Part shown: positions 7,570 through 15,664 of the stretch, piece by piece
Position numbering within the stretch: position 1 is the stretch's first letter
How the letters are laid out: each line of letters starts with the position of its first letter
DNA from: Frankiales bacterium
GTDB taxonomy: Bacteria > Actinomycetota > Actinomycetes > Mycobacteriales > Jatrophihabitantaceae
Assembly: GCA_025963265.1 (NCBI GenBank)
Contig: JAOPUY010000013.1
Location: 1-18,806 of the forward strand
Reading direction: 5' to 3'
Length of the DNA stretch: 18,806 nucleotides
The notes under the pieces: generated by a model
Databases searched by the model: none
Told to the model about the DNA's origin: nothing
Seen by the model: only the letters and a program-made list of their open reading frames with translations
Translations under genes and position numbers: made by a program

Positions 7570-9698
7570 GCGTGCCGCCCGACTGCTCGGCCGGCCCGGG
7601 CCAACCGGACGCGCTTGAAGGCTCGGCGCACCAGGGCCGCGATCAGGACCGCGGCGGCGACGATGGTGATCACCTTGGTGATGCCGCCGAGCGAGGTCGA
7701 ACGCAGGTTCAGCTGGATCGCCGGGCCAAGTTGTTGTCCGTCGAGCGTGGTCAGGGTCGCGGTCACTTTGAACTGCCCGAGTCGATCGACGTGCGCGGGG
7801 ACCGAGATCGTCCGCTTGTCGCCGGCTGAGATGGTCTCGGTGAGCGGGGGCGAGCTGAAGCCGATGACCCCGACCCCGGCGGTGACCGCCACCCGGACGG
7901 TCACGTCCTGACTGAGCTTGTTCTGCACCGTGACCAGCAACGGCGAATTATCGGAGGACAGGCTGTAGGTGCCTTCGGCCGGTTTAACCAGGCTGACGGC
8001 AGACAACTTGGCGTCGATGCTGTTGTTCAACTCGGTCGCGATCGCCGCGCCGCCGGCCCGGTCGACCCGCCAGGCGCTGGACTGGGTGCGCAGCAATCCG
8101 GTGTTGAAGCCGCCGAGCAGCGCGGCCGCGGCGCTGCAGCTGACCGCTTCGCGGAGGGAGGCGACCTTCTGCTGAACGGACAGGGCAATGCTCAGCTGAG
8201 TGGCGTTGACCTCGTCGGCGGCGGACTCGGCGCTGGTCTGCAGCGGGCCGCGATCGACCGGGGTCACGGCGAGCAGCGCCTGGTTGATCGACAGCGAGGT
8301 GCTCCAGGTGTTGCGGACGGTGGCCAGCACGGTCGCCGCCGCGGCCGCCGGGTCGGTGTCGACGTAGCGCGGCGGGGTGAGCATCACGAAATGTGAGGCG
8401 TCCGGCTGGGACACGGCCCGGATCGCCAACTGGCTGATCAGAGTCTGCTGGGCCATCGCGGGGCTGGCGCCGAGCGTCATCGCGGCGGTGATGGTCTTCT
8501 CGATCGAGGTGTCGGTCACCAGAGCCAGCGCTTGGCCGCTGGCCGAGGGCAGCGGTGACAGGGCGTTGGGTCGCGGCTCGGCCTGATTCTGACCCGACAA
8601 GGCCGCGTCGCTGAGGATGACCGCCGACGAGCCAGCGCTGATGGCGGCATCGAGGCCCTTGCTGGTGAGTGCGCCGCCGGCCGGCCAGGTCAGCGAGATC
8701 GGGTTGTAACTGAACTTGCTGGTGACCGGAGCGATCCGGGCCTGGACTTGCGGGTCCAGCGCCGTGCTGTAGGACAGGCCGGCCCGAGTCGCGGCGTTGA
8801 TGTCGGGATCGCCGTAGCCGGTCAGGGCGAGATCTTCGCTGGGTCCCAGCGCGGCTAATCGGTCGAGCCAGGCCTGGGCGGCCGGGCCGCCGGTGCCGAC
8901 GACCACGCGGCTTCCGGAGTGGTACTCATACCCCTGTTTGCTGGCCATGACGGCCAGGCTGTCCAACAGCTCGGGGTCGACGACCAGCGTCATCCGGATT
9001 TTCGCGGCGGCGACGAGCTCGGCCGCCTGCAGCGCCCGGTACAGCCGGCCGCCCGGCGAGACGGAGGCTTTGAGCAGATCGTCGGTGAACACGGTGTCGC
9101 TGATCGTGCGGTGCGGGCGGTCGATGAGCGGCCAGACCCAGCTGACCTGCACGGGTTGGGGCTTCTGCAGCAGCGCCGGGACGAGGATCTGGGTTCGTCC
9201 GACCTCGGCGAAGCCGTCGTCCGGGCTGGTCTCGGCCTGCACGACTAGGGCGTAGGGGTACACGCTCTCGACGCAGAGGCACATCTTCTGCGCGCTCGCG
9301 TCCGTCACATAGGTGACGACGATCGAGGTGTGGGCCAGCAGCGGCTTGCGCTGGTCCTGGTCGTTCGAGGAGGCCAGGTTGGTGGTCGGCGGCGGGTCGG
9401 CGATCGCGGCGTCCAGGGCGCTCTGGGTGTGCAGGTCAGCGCCACGCTCCAAACCGACCGCGAAATCGGTGTAGTCGGTATCGCCGGTGTTCGTGATGGT
9501 GGCCGTGAACTTGACCGGCGCGGTGAGGTCGGTGGCGTCCGGGCTGCGGGGCGTCATCGAGTCGAGGGTGACGGTCACCGGCCCGGCGCTGCTGCTCGTC
9601 GCGGCGGCGGCGGGACTGCTGGGGCTCAGCAGGAGCGTGGAGAACGCCCCGAGCAGCAGAACGAGCATGGCTGCGCCCAGTCGGTGAGCGCGCCTCAC
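7566..9698 (-). CDS. DUF6049 family exported membrane-anchored protein (Rv3909-like)
   Basis: 710 residues. The N terminus has a signal peptide (MRRAHR, hydrophobic [18 protein letters not shown], then small residues to about A33). A large extracytoplasmic region follows. One transmembrane helix lies near the C terminus (about 673-691), followed by a basic cytoplasmic tail ([18 protein letters not shown]). The ectodomain looks built from an N-terminal beta-sandwich of the kind that discusses as [13 protein letters not shown]...[11 protein letters not shown], a central alpha/beta part, and a C-terminal Ig-like segment before the helix. The function of the family is not known. Its constant position between the Nudix gene and murJ in actinobacteria suggests a link to cell-wall assembly, which is inference. 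It starts with GTG 9698 overlapping the Nudix stop (GTGA) and its own stop overlaps the murJ start, so all three genes are translationally coupled. Confidence 0.85.
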   Translation of the reverse strand: MRRAHRLGAAMLVLLLGAFSTLLLSPSSPAAAATSSSAGPVTVTLDSMTPRSPDATDLTAPVKFTATITNTGDTDYTDFAVGLERGADLHTQSALDAAIADPPPTTNLASSNDQDQRKPLLAHTSIVVTYVTDASAQKMCLCVESVYPYALVVQAETSPDDGFAEVGRTQILVPALLQKPQPVQVSWVWPLIDRPHRTISDTVFTDDLLKASVSPGGRLYRALQAAELVAAAKIRMTLVVDPELLDSLAVMASKQGYEYHSGSRVVVGTGGPAAQAWLDRLAALGPSEDLALTGYGDPDINAATRAGLSYSTALDPQVQARIAPVTSKFSYNPISLTWPAGGALTSKGLDAAISAGSSAVILSDAALSGQNQAEPRPNALSPLPSASGQALALVTDTSIEKTITAAMTLGASPAMAQQTLISQLAIRAVSQPDASHFVMLTPPRYVDTDPAAAAATVLATVRNTWSTSLSINQALLAVTPVDRGPLQTSAESAADEVNATQLSIALSVQQKVASLREAVSCSAAAALLGGFNTGLLRTQSSAWRVDRAGGAAIATELNNSIDAKLSAVSLVKPAEGTYSLSSDNSPLLVTVQNKLSQDVTVRVAVTAGVGVIGFSSPPLTETISAGDKRTISVPAHVDRLGQFKVTATLTTLDGQQLGPAIQLNLRSTSLGGITKVITIVAAAVLIAALVRRAFKRVRLARAGRAVGRHA

Positions 9699-10162
9699 TG
9701 CCCGGCCGCCAGCAATCTGTTCGCGGCTACGAGCAGGTCGCGTTCGTCAGAGTAGGCCAGCTTGTCGGCGATGTCCGGCAACGGCACCCAGGCGACCTCG
9801 GTCACCTCGACGTCGGAGTCCGACAACTGGCCGCCGACCGCTCGCAGCAGGAAGTGGTGGACCGTCTTGTGGACGCGTCGTCCGTCGGCGATGAACCAGA
9901 AGTCGATCGTCCCCAGCTCGCCGACGATGGTCCCCTCGATTCCGGTCTCCTCTGCAACCTCGCGCACGGCCGCTTGCTCGGCCGTCTCGCCGCCCTCTAG
10001 GTGCCCCTTGGGCAGCGACCAGAGCAGCTGCCCACGCCGGTTTGTGCGTCCGATCAGGGCGCCGGCCGGGACCGACCCGGACAAGTCCAGGACCAGGCCG
10101 CCGGCGCTGGTCTCATCAACCCGGGGAAGCCGCGGTCGCCGGGTGGTCGACGCGCGGGACAT
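9695..10162 (-). CDS. Nudix hydrolase (MutT4-like)
   Basis: 155 residues with a complete Nudix box from G53 to I75: G-x5-E, seven residues, then [10 protein letters not shown]59, R67, E68, E71 and E72 are all present, so it should be catalytically competent. It begins with a basic [18 protein letters not shown] segment, the arrangement of mycobacterial MutT4, which sits in the same genomic place. The family hydrolyses nucleoside diphosphates linked to another group, including oxidised nucleotides; the substrate here is not shown by sequence. It is first in the unit Nudix > DUF6049 > murJ and overlaps the next gene by 4 nt. ATG 10162 has no ribosome-binding site, but a TAGCAT -10 box ends 6 nt before it, pointing to leaderless initiation. 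A SigR-type promoter lies further upstream. Confidence 0.92.
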   Translation of the reverse strand: MSRASTTRRPRLPRVDETSAGGLVLDLSGSVPAGALIGRTNRRGQLLWSLPKGHLEGGETAEQAAVREVAEETGIEGTIVGELGTIDFWFIADGRRVHKTVHHFLLRAVGGQLSDSDVEVTEVAWVPLPDIADKLAYSDERDLLVAANRLLAAGQ

Positions 10163-10168
10163 GGGCCG

Positions 10169-10174
10169 ATGCTA
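10169..10174 (-). promoter_or_regulatory. -10 box for leaderless Nudix transcript
   Basis: The minus strand reads TAGCAT, then CGGCCC, then the ATG at 10162. A TANNNT hexamer ending 6 nt before the start places transcription initiation at or next to the A of the ATG. No good -35 is visible, as is usual for such actinobacterial promoters. Confidence 0.5.
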
Positions 10175-10187
10175 CCCACCGGATCAG

Positions 10188-10193
10188 TAGGCT
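10188..10193 (+). promoter_or_regulatory. -10 box for leaderless pcnA transcript
   Basis: TAGGCT (TANNNT) ends 8 nt before GTG 10202, so transcription would start at or within a base or two of the start codon. No ribosome-binding site precedes the GTG. It lies back to back with the Nudix promoter inside a 39-nt divergent gap. Confidence 0.5.
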
Positions 10194-10201
10194 TCCGCGA
10201 T

Positions 10202-11602
10202 GTGACAGGCAACCCGGGCGATTTGGTGCCCATTCCACTTCCCGCGCGTCGACTGGGCGAGCTGTTCGGCGACGCCGGCCATCAGCTGTACCTGGTCGGC
10301 GGCCCGGTGCGCGACGCCTTGATGGGTCGGCCCATCAACGATCTCGATTTCGCGACCGATCTGCCGCCGGAACAGGTCCTGGAATTGCTGGCGGACGCGG
10401 CCACCGCGACCTGGACGACCGGCATCGAATTCGGCACCGTCGGGGTCCAGATCGCTGGCGAACCGTGCGAGATCACGACTTTCCGCGCCGATCGGTATAA
10501 CCGGGTGACCCGTCACCCCGAGGTCGTGTTCGGCGACAACATCGACGACGACCTCAAGCGCCGCGACTTCACGATGAACGCGATGGCGGTCTCGGTGATC
10601 GACCGGTCCTTTCACGACCCATTCGCCGGGTTGGCTGACCTGGCCCGCGGCGTGCTTCAGACGCCGGCGCCGCCGGTCGAGTCGTTCTCCGACGACCCGC
10701 TGCGGATGCTGCGGGCGGCCCGATTCGTCTCCCAGCTCGGGGTGAGCGTCGATCCGCAGGTGCTGGCCGTGATGACCGAGCTGGCCCCGCAGATCGAGCG
10801 CATCACCGCCGAGCGGGTGCAGCTCGAGCTGAACAAGCTGCTGCTCGGCGCGTTTCCGAGGCGAGGCCTGGAGGTTTTAGTCGACACCGGGCTCGCGGGG
10901 TTCGTGCTGCCTGAGGTGGCGGCGCTGCGGATGACGACCGACGAGCACGGCCAGCACAAGGACGTCTACGCCCACACCCTGCAGGTGCTGGAGCAGGCGA
11001 TTGAATTAGAGGGCGCTGACGGTCCCGACCTCGTGCTGCGCTGGGCGGCGCTGCTGCACGACATCGGCAAGCCGGACACCCGGCGGTTCGTCTCCGGCGG
11101 TGTCACCTTCCACCACCACGAGGTGGTCGGATCGCGGCTGGCCAAGGCGCGGTTGAAGGCGTTGAAGTTCCCCAAGGACGATGTCGAGGACATCTCGCGG
11201 CTGGTGTTCCTGCACCTGCGGTTCTACGGCTACGGCCGCGGCGAGTGGACTGACTCGGCGGTCCGGCGGTACGTGACGGACGCCGGTCCGTTGCTCGATC
11301 GGCTGCACAAGCTCGTCCGCTCGGACACCACGACGCGGAACAAGCGCAAGGCGGCGACCTTAGCGGCCACCTATGACCATCTCGAGGAGCGGATCGCGCG
11401 GCTGCGCGAGCAGGAGGAGCTCGACGCGATCCGGCCGGACCTGGACGGCACCGAGATCATGCAGATCCTTGACATCGGACCGGGTCCGTTGGTCGGACGG
11501 GCCTACAAGCACCTGCTCGAGCTGAGGATGGAGCACGGGCCGCTAGGTCGGGAGCGGGCCACGGCCGAGCTCAAACAATGGCACGCCGCGAACGGCGGCT
11601 GA
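10202..11602 (+). CDS. pcnA: CCA tRNA nucleotidyltransferase with HD domain
   Basis: 466 residues. It adds or repairs the 3' CCA of tRNAs using CTP and ATP. In order: LVGGPVRDALMGRP (31-44), the metal-binding carboxylates D47 and D49 in NDLDFATD, the RRDFTMNAMA motif (120-129), the RNA-binding neck DPLRMLRAARF (165-175) and an ERVQLELNKLL helix. An HD domain follows, with H258, H286-D287 (LLHDIGKPDT) and the H304-H306 run. This matches the actinobacterial gene called pcnA. The open frame extends upstream to 10001 through the Nudix gene, but homology begins at about residue 10 and GTG 10202 has a suitably placed -10 box, so I start there; GTG 10226 is the alternative. The gene diverges from the Nudix gene by 39 nt, and its last 32 nt overlap the convergent MFS gene. 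Confidence 0.93.
   Translation: MTGNPGDLVPIPLPARRLGELFGDAGHQLYLVGGPVRDALMGRPINDLDFATDLPPEQVLELLADAATATWTTGIEFGTVGVQIAGEPCEITTFRADRYNRVTRHPEVVFGDNIDDDLKRRDFTMNAMAVSVIDRSFHDPFAGLADLARGVLQTPAPPVESFSDDPLRMLRAARFVSQLGVSVDPQVLAVMTELAPQIERITAERVQLELNKLLLGAFPRRGLEVLVDTGLAGFVLPEVAALRMTTDEHGQHKDVYAHTLQVLEQAIELEGADGPDLVLRWAALLHDIGKPDTRRFVSGGVTFHHHEVVGSRLAKARLKALKFPKDDVEDISRLVFLHLRFYGYGRGEWTDSAVRRYVTDAGPLLDRLHKLVRSDTTTRNKRKAATLAATYDHLEERIARLREQEELDAIRPDLDGTEIMQILDIGPGPLVGRAYKHLLELRMEHGPLGRERATAELKQWHAANGG
10211..10236 (-). promoter_or_regulatory. Candidate SigR/SigH-type promoter for the Nudix-DUF6049-murJ unit
   Basis: The minus strand reads GGAAT (10236-10232), 18 nt, then GTT (10213-10211), the same exact consensus as upstream of trxB. 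It would initiate near 10206, giving the Nudix mRNA a leader of about 43 nt. It lies within the first codons of pcnA. Eight fixed bases are expected by chance roughly once per 65 kb per strand, so one chance hit in this window is quite possible; its position and strand are what support it. Confidence 0.45.
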
Positions 11603-13034
11603 CCCGGCCGGCTTTGCCGCCGCCTCGCTCGTCGGGCTTGTCCAAGTCTCGGCTGTAGAAGTAGGCGAGGCCGACGACCACGTAGGCCGCCCCGATGGCC
11701 ATCACGGCGATCGGGGACTTGCCGTCCTCGGGCAGCAGCAGGGCCGTGACGACAGCCGCGGAGACGAACAGCAGGTTGAACAAGGTGTCGTATAGCGAGA
11801 ACACCCGACCCCGGTAGTCGTCGGCGATGCGTTGGGCGACCAGCGTGTCCACGCAGATCTTGATGCCCTGGCCGACGAACCCGAGGATCGCCGCCGCCGG
11901 CAGGTAGGCCTGCATCTGGAACTGCAGGCCGAGCGCCCATTCGGTGAGGCCGGCGAAGATCAGCAGCCCGGCCGACCACTTGACGAAGCCGAACCGCCGG
12001 CTGGCCCACGGGGTGATCAAGGCGGCCAGGCCGCCGCCGACCGCGATGGCGGTGACCACCTGGGCCAGGCCGCCCAGGCCGGCGCGGAAGAACCCCTCCT
12101 GGTGGAAGTAATTGCGGTAGAGCAGCAGCGTGGTGATCGTGGTGATCCCGTAGGCGAAGCGATGGACGGAGATGACCAGGAAGGCGCGGACGATGACCGG
12201 TTGGTCGCGCACGTGCTGGGCGCCGGCGACTAGGCCGGCGACCACGTTGCGCACCGACTCGCGGCTGCAGCGGGTGTCGTCATCTGGCCCGAGCTCGGTG
12301 GTCGAGAAGCGCCGCGCGCGCAGGCCGGCGATCAGGTAGGCCACCGCGGCGCCGCTGGCGACGACCGCCGTGCCGGTGTTCCCGCCGCCGCCAACGGTGC
12401 GCAGGCCGATGGCGGCCCCGCCGCCGATGGCGGTGACAATCGCCCCGGCGGTCGTGGACAGCGCATTCGCGGTGACCAGCCGCCCCGGATCTATCACGTG
12501 CGGCAGCGAAGCCGACAGGGCCGACAAAACGAACCGGTTGACCGAGATGACTAGCAGGGCGCTTAGGTAGAAGAGCTGCCCGTCGACGCCGGAGGCGATC
12601 TCGAGGGCGACCCCGCAGACCAGCAAGGCGCGCAGCAGGTTGGCCCCGATCAGCACCCGCTGGCGCCACCAGCGGTCGATCAGCACGCCGGCGAACGGGC
12701 CGAGGAAGGAGTAGGGCAGCAGCAGGATGGCGAAGCCGATGGCGATGTCGGACGCCTTCGCCTGGTGCTCCGGATTGAACAGCACCGCGCCGGCCAGCGA
12801 GGCCTGGAAGACGCCGTCGGCGAACTGGCCGAACATCCGCACCGACAGCAGCAACCGCAGATCGGGGAGCGCGAGCAGGTGTCGAGCGCTATGTCCGTCC
12901 GGCCGGGCCGCGCTGACGTCGGGGCCAGCGGGTATAACGGTGCTTGCGTCGTCGAGAAGTTCTGGGCCCGCTTCCGAAGGCCGCGGCACCGTCAATGCGG
13001 CGGCGCTCGGTTTCACGTATTCGCTTGCGGGCAC
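11571..13034 (-). CDS. MFS transporter (Rv0037c-like)
   Basis: 487 residues. A hydrophilic N-terminal segment of about 55 residues precedes a 12-helix-type major facilitator core. The loop after the second helix has MFS motif A as GVLIDRWWRQR (residues 116-126). A later GFVGQGIKICVDTLVAQRI segment and RGRVFSLYDTLFN resemble the second-half motifs. Substrate unknown; these proteins are exporters or permeases of the inner membrane. The ortholog occupies the same position next to yqgE in Mycobacterium. The start is GTG 13034: a TACCTT -10 box lies exactly 6 nt upstream and there is no ribosome-binding site, so the transcript is probably leaderless. The 3' end overlaps pcnA by 32 nt in convergent orientation, leaving no room for a terminator between them. 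Confidence 0.88.
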   Translation of the reverse strand: MPASEYVKPSAAALTVPRPSEAGPELLDDASTVIPAGPDVSAARPDGHSARHLLALPDLRLLLSVRMFGQFADGVFQASLAGAVLFNPEHQAKASDIAIGFAILLLPYSFLGPFAGVLIDRWWRQRVLIGANLLRALLVCGVALEIASGVDGQLFYLSALLVISVNRFVLSALSASLPHVIDPGRLVTANALSTTAGAIVTAIGGGAAIGLRTVGGGGNTGTAVVASGAAVAYLIAGLRARRFSTTELGPDDDTRCSRESVRNVVAGLVAGAQHVRDQPVIVRAFLVISVHRFAYGITTITTLLLYRNYFHQEGFFRAGLGGLAQVVTAIAVGGGLAALITPWASRRFGFVKWSAGLLIFAGLTEWALGLQFQMQAYLPAAAILGFVGQGIKICVDTLVAQRIADDYRGRVFSLYDTLFNLLFVSAAVVTALLLPEDGKSPIAVMAIGAAYVVVGLAYFYSRDLDKPDERGGGKAGRVSRRSRRAIV

Positions 13035-13040
13035 AGTCCG

Positions 13041-13046
13041 AAGGTA
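13041..13046 (-). promoter_or_regulatory. -10 box for leaderless MFS transcript
   Basis: The minus strand reads TACCTT, then CGGACT, then GTG 13034. Hexamer and 6-nt spacing are the same as at the Nudix gene, which supports both start-codon choices. Confidence 0.5.
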
Positions 13047-13118
13047 GTCCCGAAATATTAACGCGGGTGCAGGATAGAGCTGTCAGTTTGTTTAACGGCC
13101 GTGGATCGGAGTGTGCTG

Positions 13119-13733
13119 ATGGCTGACGAGCTGGGAGGAGAAAGCGGGAAATTTGAGAATTTCTCCGCTCTGCGCCAATTGCCGCCGGCGGCCCACCGCC
13201 TGCTGATCGCGGCCCCGTCCCTGACTGATCCGGAGTTCTTCCGCACCGTCGTGTTCCTCGTCGAACACGACGAAACCGGGACGGTCGGCGTGATCATCAA
13301 TCGGCCCTCGCACACTCCGGTCGGCCAGATTCTGCCCGATTGGCAGGACGTCATGAGCGATCCGGCCGTGGTCTTCAACGGCGGCCCGGTCCAGCGCGAC
13401 GGGGCCTTGGGGCTCGGCCGGCTGGCCGGCGCGACCGATGCCGGCAACGGCTTGCGCGCGGTCAGCGGTGGCCTCGCCCTGGTGGACCTGGACGCCGAGC
13501 CGTCCGAGGTTGCCGTGGGCGCCGCCAGCCTGCGGGTTTACGCCGGCCACTCGGGCTGGGGCAACGGGCAGTTGGAGCAGGAGATTGCCGACGGATCCTG
13601 GTACGTGGTGACCGGTGGCCTCGACGATGTGTTCTCCCGCCGTCCCGGGATGCTGTGGCGGGCGGTTCTGCGCCGTCAGCCGGCGCCGCTGTCACTGCTC
13701 TCGACGTACCCGGTCGACGTCGGCCTCAACTGA
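13119..13733 (+). CDS. YqgE/AlgH family protein (DUF179, Rv0038-like)
   Basis: 204 residues, normal family length. The conserved opening is HRLLIAAPSLTDPEFFRTVV (26-45), followed by FLVEHDETGTVGVIINRPS (46-64), VFNGGPVQRDGALGLGRL (85-102) and YAGHSGWGNGQLEQEI (141-156). The fold is known from structures but the biochemical role of the family is not established, so I assign none. I start at ATG 13119 rather than GTG 13101 because GGAG at 13108-13111 lies 7 nt before it and the intervening residues are not conserved. It diverges from the MFS gene across 84 nt. Its TGA stop runs straight into the A-tract of the ino1 terminator hairpin, so its own transcript ends in or after that hairpin. Confidence 0.9.
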   Translation: MADELGGESGKFENFSALRQLPPAAHRLLIAAPSLTDPEFFRTVVFLVEHDETGTVGVIINRPSHTPVGQILPDWQDVMSDPAVVFNGGPVQRDGALGLGRLAGATDAGNGLRAVSGGLALVDLDAEPSEVAVGAASLRVYAGHSGWGNGQLEQEIADGSWYVVTGGLDDVFSRRPGMLWRAVLRRQPAPLSLLSTYPVDVGLN

Positions 13734-13810
13734 AAAAAAAACCCGCGTTTTGCTGTAAAGCGTCGCGGCTACTGGCCAGTAACCGGGCGGCTCTACAGCA
13801 AAACGCGGGT
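13733..13810 (-). terminator. Large hairpin terminator of ino1 with internal palindrome
   Basis: Perfect 17-bp arms (13741-13757 and 13794-13810) enclose 36 nt that contain the perfect 12-bp palindrome TACTGGCCAGTA (13770-13781). Other parts of the loop pair imperfectly, so almost the whole 70 nt can fold into one long hairpin. On the minus strand the hairpin is followed by nine T residues (13741-13733). It begins 7 nt after the ino1 stop and is therefore a textbook intrinsic terminator for ino1. On the plus strand no T-tract follows, so it would work for yqgE only as a structural barrier. Confidence 0.88.
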
Positions 13811-13817
13811 GGGGCGC

Positions 13818-14936
13818 TTAGCGCTCGACGGTGCCGTCGATGAAGGCCTGCACCTGGGCGCGAGCCTTCTCGTCGTCGTACTGGACCGGCGGGGACTTCA
13901 TGAAGTAGGACGAGGCGGACAGGATCGGGCCGCCGATGCCCCGGTCCTTGGCGATCTTCGCGGCGCGCAGGGCGTCGATGATGATGCCGGCCGAGTTGGG
14001 GGAGTCCCAGACCTCGAGTTTGTACTCCAGGTTGAGCGGCACCTCGCCGAACGCGCGACCCTCCAGGCGGACGTAGGCCCACTTGCGGTCATCAAGCCAC
14101 TGGACGTAGTCCGAAGGGCCGATGTGGACGTTGCGGTCAGAGATCTTGCCGGCCAGCGGGCCGGTCAGGTTGGAGGTGACCGACTGGGTCTTGGAGATCT
14201 TCTTGGACTCCAGGCGCTCGCGCTCGAGCATGTTCTTGAAGTCCATGTTGCCGCCGACGTTGAGCTGGTAGGTGCGGTCGAGCACCACGCCGCGGTCTTC
14301 GAACAGCTTGGCCATCACGCGGTGGGTGATGGTCGCGCCGACCTGGGACTTGATGTCGTCGCCGATGATCGGGACGCCCGCGTCCTCGAACTTCTTGGCC
14401 CACTCCGGCGTGCCGGCGATGAACACCGGCAGCGCGTTGACGAAGGCCACGTTGGCGTCGATCGCGCACTGGGCGTAGAACTTCGCGGCGGCTTCCGAGC
14501 CGACCGGCAAGTAGCAGATCAGGACGTCGACGGCGTTGTCCTTGAGGGCCTTGACCACGTCGACCGGAGTCTCGTCCGACTCCTCGATCGTCTCGCGGTA
14601 GTACTTGCCCAGGCCGTCGAGGGTGTGGCCCCGCTGAACCGGCACGTCGAGCGGCGGCACGTCCGCGATCTTGATGGTGTTGTTCTCCGAGGCGACGATG
14701 GCCTCGGACAGATCGCGGCCGACCTTCTTGGCGTCGACGTCGAAGGCGAGCACGAAGTCGATGTCGCTGACGTGGTACGGGCCGAACTTGACGTGCATGA
14801 GACCCGGAACGGAACCCGTCGGGTCGGCGTCACGGTAGAACTGGACGCCCTGGACGAGTGACGCGGAGCAGTTTCCGACGCCGACGATGCCCACGCGAAT
14901 CCGACCGGCGGCCGACGTTGCGTTTTGCGAACCCAT
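13818..14936 (-). CDS. ino1: Inositol-3-phosphate (myo-inositol-1-phosphate) synthase
   Basis: 372 residues, the length of the short prokaryotic form (Mycobacterium Ino1 type). The enzyme converts glucose 6-phosphate to inositol phosphate using bound NAD+. This feeds phosphatidylinositol, its mannosides and mycothiol in actinobacteria. Visible features: NAD-binding [15 protein letters not shown] (16-30); [20 protein letters not shown] (139-158); the active-site stretches [15 protein letters not shown] (192-206) and [11 protein letters not shown] (226-236); lysines of [11 protein letters not shown] (243-253); and DSPNSAG (311-317). ATG 14936 has an AAGGAGG ribosome-binding site 6 nt upstream; an in-frame upstream start at 14987 is unlikely. 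It lies 114 nt after padR on the same strand, as in Mycobacterium, and is followed by a strong intrinsic terminator. Confidence 0.96.
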   Translation of the reverse strand: MGSQNATSAAGRIRVGIVGVGNCSASLVQGVQFYRDADPTGSVPGLMHVKFGPYHVSDIDFVLAFDVDAKKVGRDLSEAIVASENNTIKIADVPPLDVPVQRGHTLDGLGKYYRETIEESDETPVDVVKALKDNAVDVLICYLPVGSEAAAKFYAQCAIDANVAFVNALPVFIAGTPEWAKKFEDAGVPIIGDDIKSQVGATITHRVMAKLFEDRGVVLDRTYQLNVGGNMDFKNMLERERLESKKISKTQSVTSNLTGPLAGKISDRNVHIGPSDYVQWLDDRKWAYVRLEGRAFGEVPLNLEYKLEVWDSPNSAGIIIDALRAAKIAKDRGIGGPILSASSYFMKSPPVQYDDEKARAQVQAFIDGTVER

Positions 14937-15016
14937 CGGGTTCCTCCTTGTTGTCTGGCTGCTTGTGACAGCTTTCTGTGGACTCACCCCGGGGGACGAG
15001 GTCTTGCGTATTTGGT

Positions 15017-15043
15017 GGCCGGCGAATTGGTCGCTCGTCGGCC
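15017..15043. other. Hairpin in the padR-ino1 gap
   Basis: GGCCGGCGA (15017-15025) and TCGTCGGCC (15035-15043) pair with one G-T position around a 9-nt loop, 8 nt after the padR stop. There is no T-tract. It could attenuate readthrough from padR into ino1 or stabilise the processed ends; it could also be incidental in GC-rich DNA. Confidence 0.35.
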
Positions 15044-15050
15044 GCGCTTG

Positions 15051-15596
15051 CTAGGTCTTGCGCTCGCTCTCGATCAGCTCGGTGAGCCACCGAACCTCGC
15101 GGTCCGCCGACTCGAGTCCGTGCTCCTGCAACTGCAGGGTGTAACGATCCATGCGGGCGCGAGTGCGGGTCAGCGAGGCCCGCATGCCGTCGGCTTGCTC
15201 GGTCATCCGCTGCCGCCGACCCTCGAGGATCTGCAGCCGGATGTCGGATCGGGTCTGGGCGAAGAACGCCAGCCGAGTGCCGAAGCCCTCGTCGTCGTAG
15301 GCCTCGGGACCCACCTCGGCCAGCAGCGTCGCGAAGTGCTCCTTGCCCTCGGCGGTGAGTTTGTAGACCCGCTTGCCGCGCTTGGAGCGGGCGGCGAAAC
15401 CGGCCGTGGCTGGCGGGTCGGCGATCGGCGCTTCCTCGTCGATCCAGCCCGCTTCGGCCAACCGGCGCAAGGTGGGATAGAGCGAACCGTAGCTAAAGGC
15501 CCGAAAAGCGCCGAGCAGGCTGGCTAGCCGTTTGCGGAGTTCATAACCGTGCATGGGCGACTCGTTGAGCAACCCCAGGACGGCGATCTCGAGCAT
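15051..15596 (-). CDS. PadR family transcriptional regulator (Rv0047c-like)
   Basis: 181 residues. The N-terminal winged helix is MLEIAVLGLLNESPMHGYEL (1-20), then SYGSLYPTLRRLAEAGWI (35-52) for recognition helix and wing start, and KRVYKLTAEGKEHF (80-93) for the wing and following helix. The C-terminal half is an alpha-helical dimerisation region rich in Arg and Glu. Between residues about 55 and 75 lies an extended loop (EEAPIADPPATAGFAARSKR), longer than in minimal PadR proteins. The ligand is unknown. It starts at ATG 15596 with AAGGGAG 11 nt upstream. The perfect palindrome 48 bp before the start is the probable operator. The gene precedes ino1 on the same strand and diverges from the class A PBP, so it could control either side. 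Confidence 0.92.
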   Translation of the reverse strand: MLEIAVLGLLNESPMHGYELRKRLASLLGAFRAFSYGSLYPTLRRLAEAGWIDEEAPIADPPATAGFAARSKRGKRVYKLTAEGKEHFATLLAEVGPEAYDDEGFGTRLAFFAQTRSDIRLQILEGRRQRMTEQADGMRASLTRTRARMDRYTLQLQEHGLESADREVRWLTELIESERKT

Positions 15597-15643
15597 GAGC
15601 TAACCCACTCCCTTCAGCGACACCTGAGCGCACGTGTCGCCGC

Positions 15644-15664
15644 GATGTATCGCAACGATACATC
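15644..15664. promoter_or_regulatory. Probable PadR operator (perfect palindrome)
   Basis: GATGTATCG-CAA-CGATACATC: perfect 9-bp arms with a 3-nt centre. The ATGTATCG half-site with its ATGT/ACAT ends is the kind of dyad PadR-family proteins bind. It lies 47 bp upstream of padR and 207 bp upstream of the PBP start. I found no second copy upstream of ino1 or elsewhere in the window. On the minus strand it includes TATCGT, a possible -10, which would make it a repressor site overlapping the padR promoter. Confidence 0.75.

Noticed and set aside
5515..7911. Plus-strand open frame of 798 codons opposite murJ
   Set aside because: It is the antisense shadow of a well-supported MurJ gene. The translation is a Gln/Arg/Gly/His-rich composition with no hydrophobic core or known motif, typical of shadows in GC-rich DNA.
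10001..10201. Upstream extension of the pcnA reading frame through the Nudix gene
   Set aside because: The added residues are antisense Nudix sequence, pcnA homology begins after 10202, and a -10 box lies immediately before GTG 10202.
13809..14861. Plus-strand open frame of 350 codons opposite ino1
   Set aside because: Antisense shadow of the inositol-phosphate synthase gene, with no domain signal of its own.
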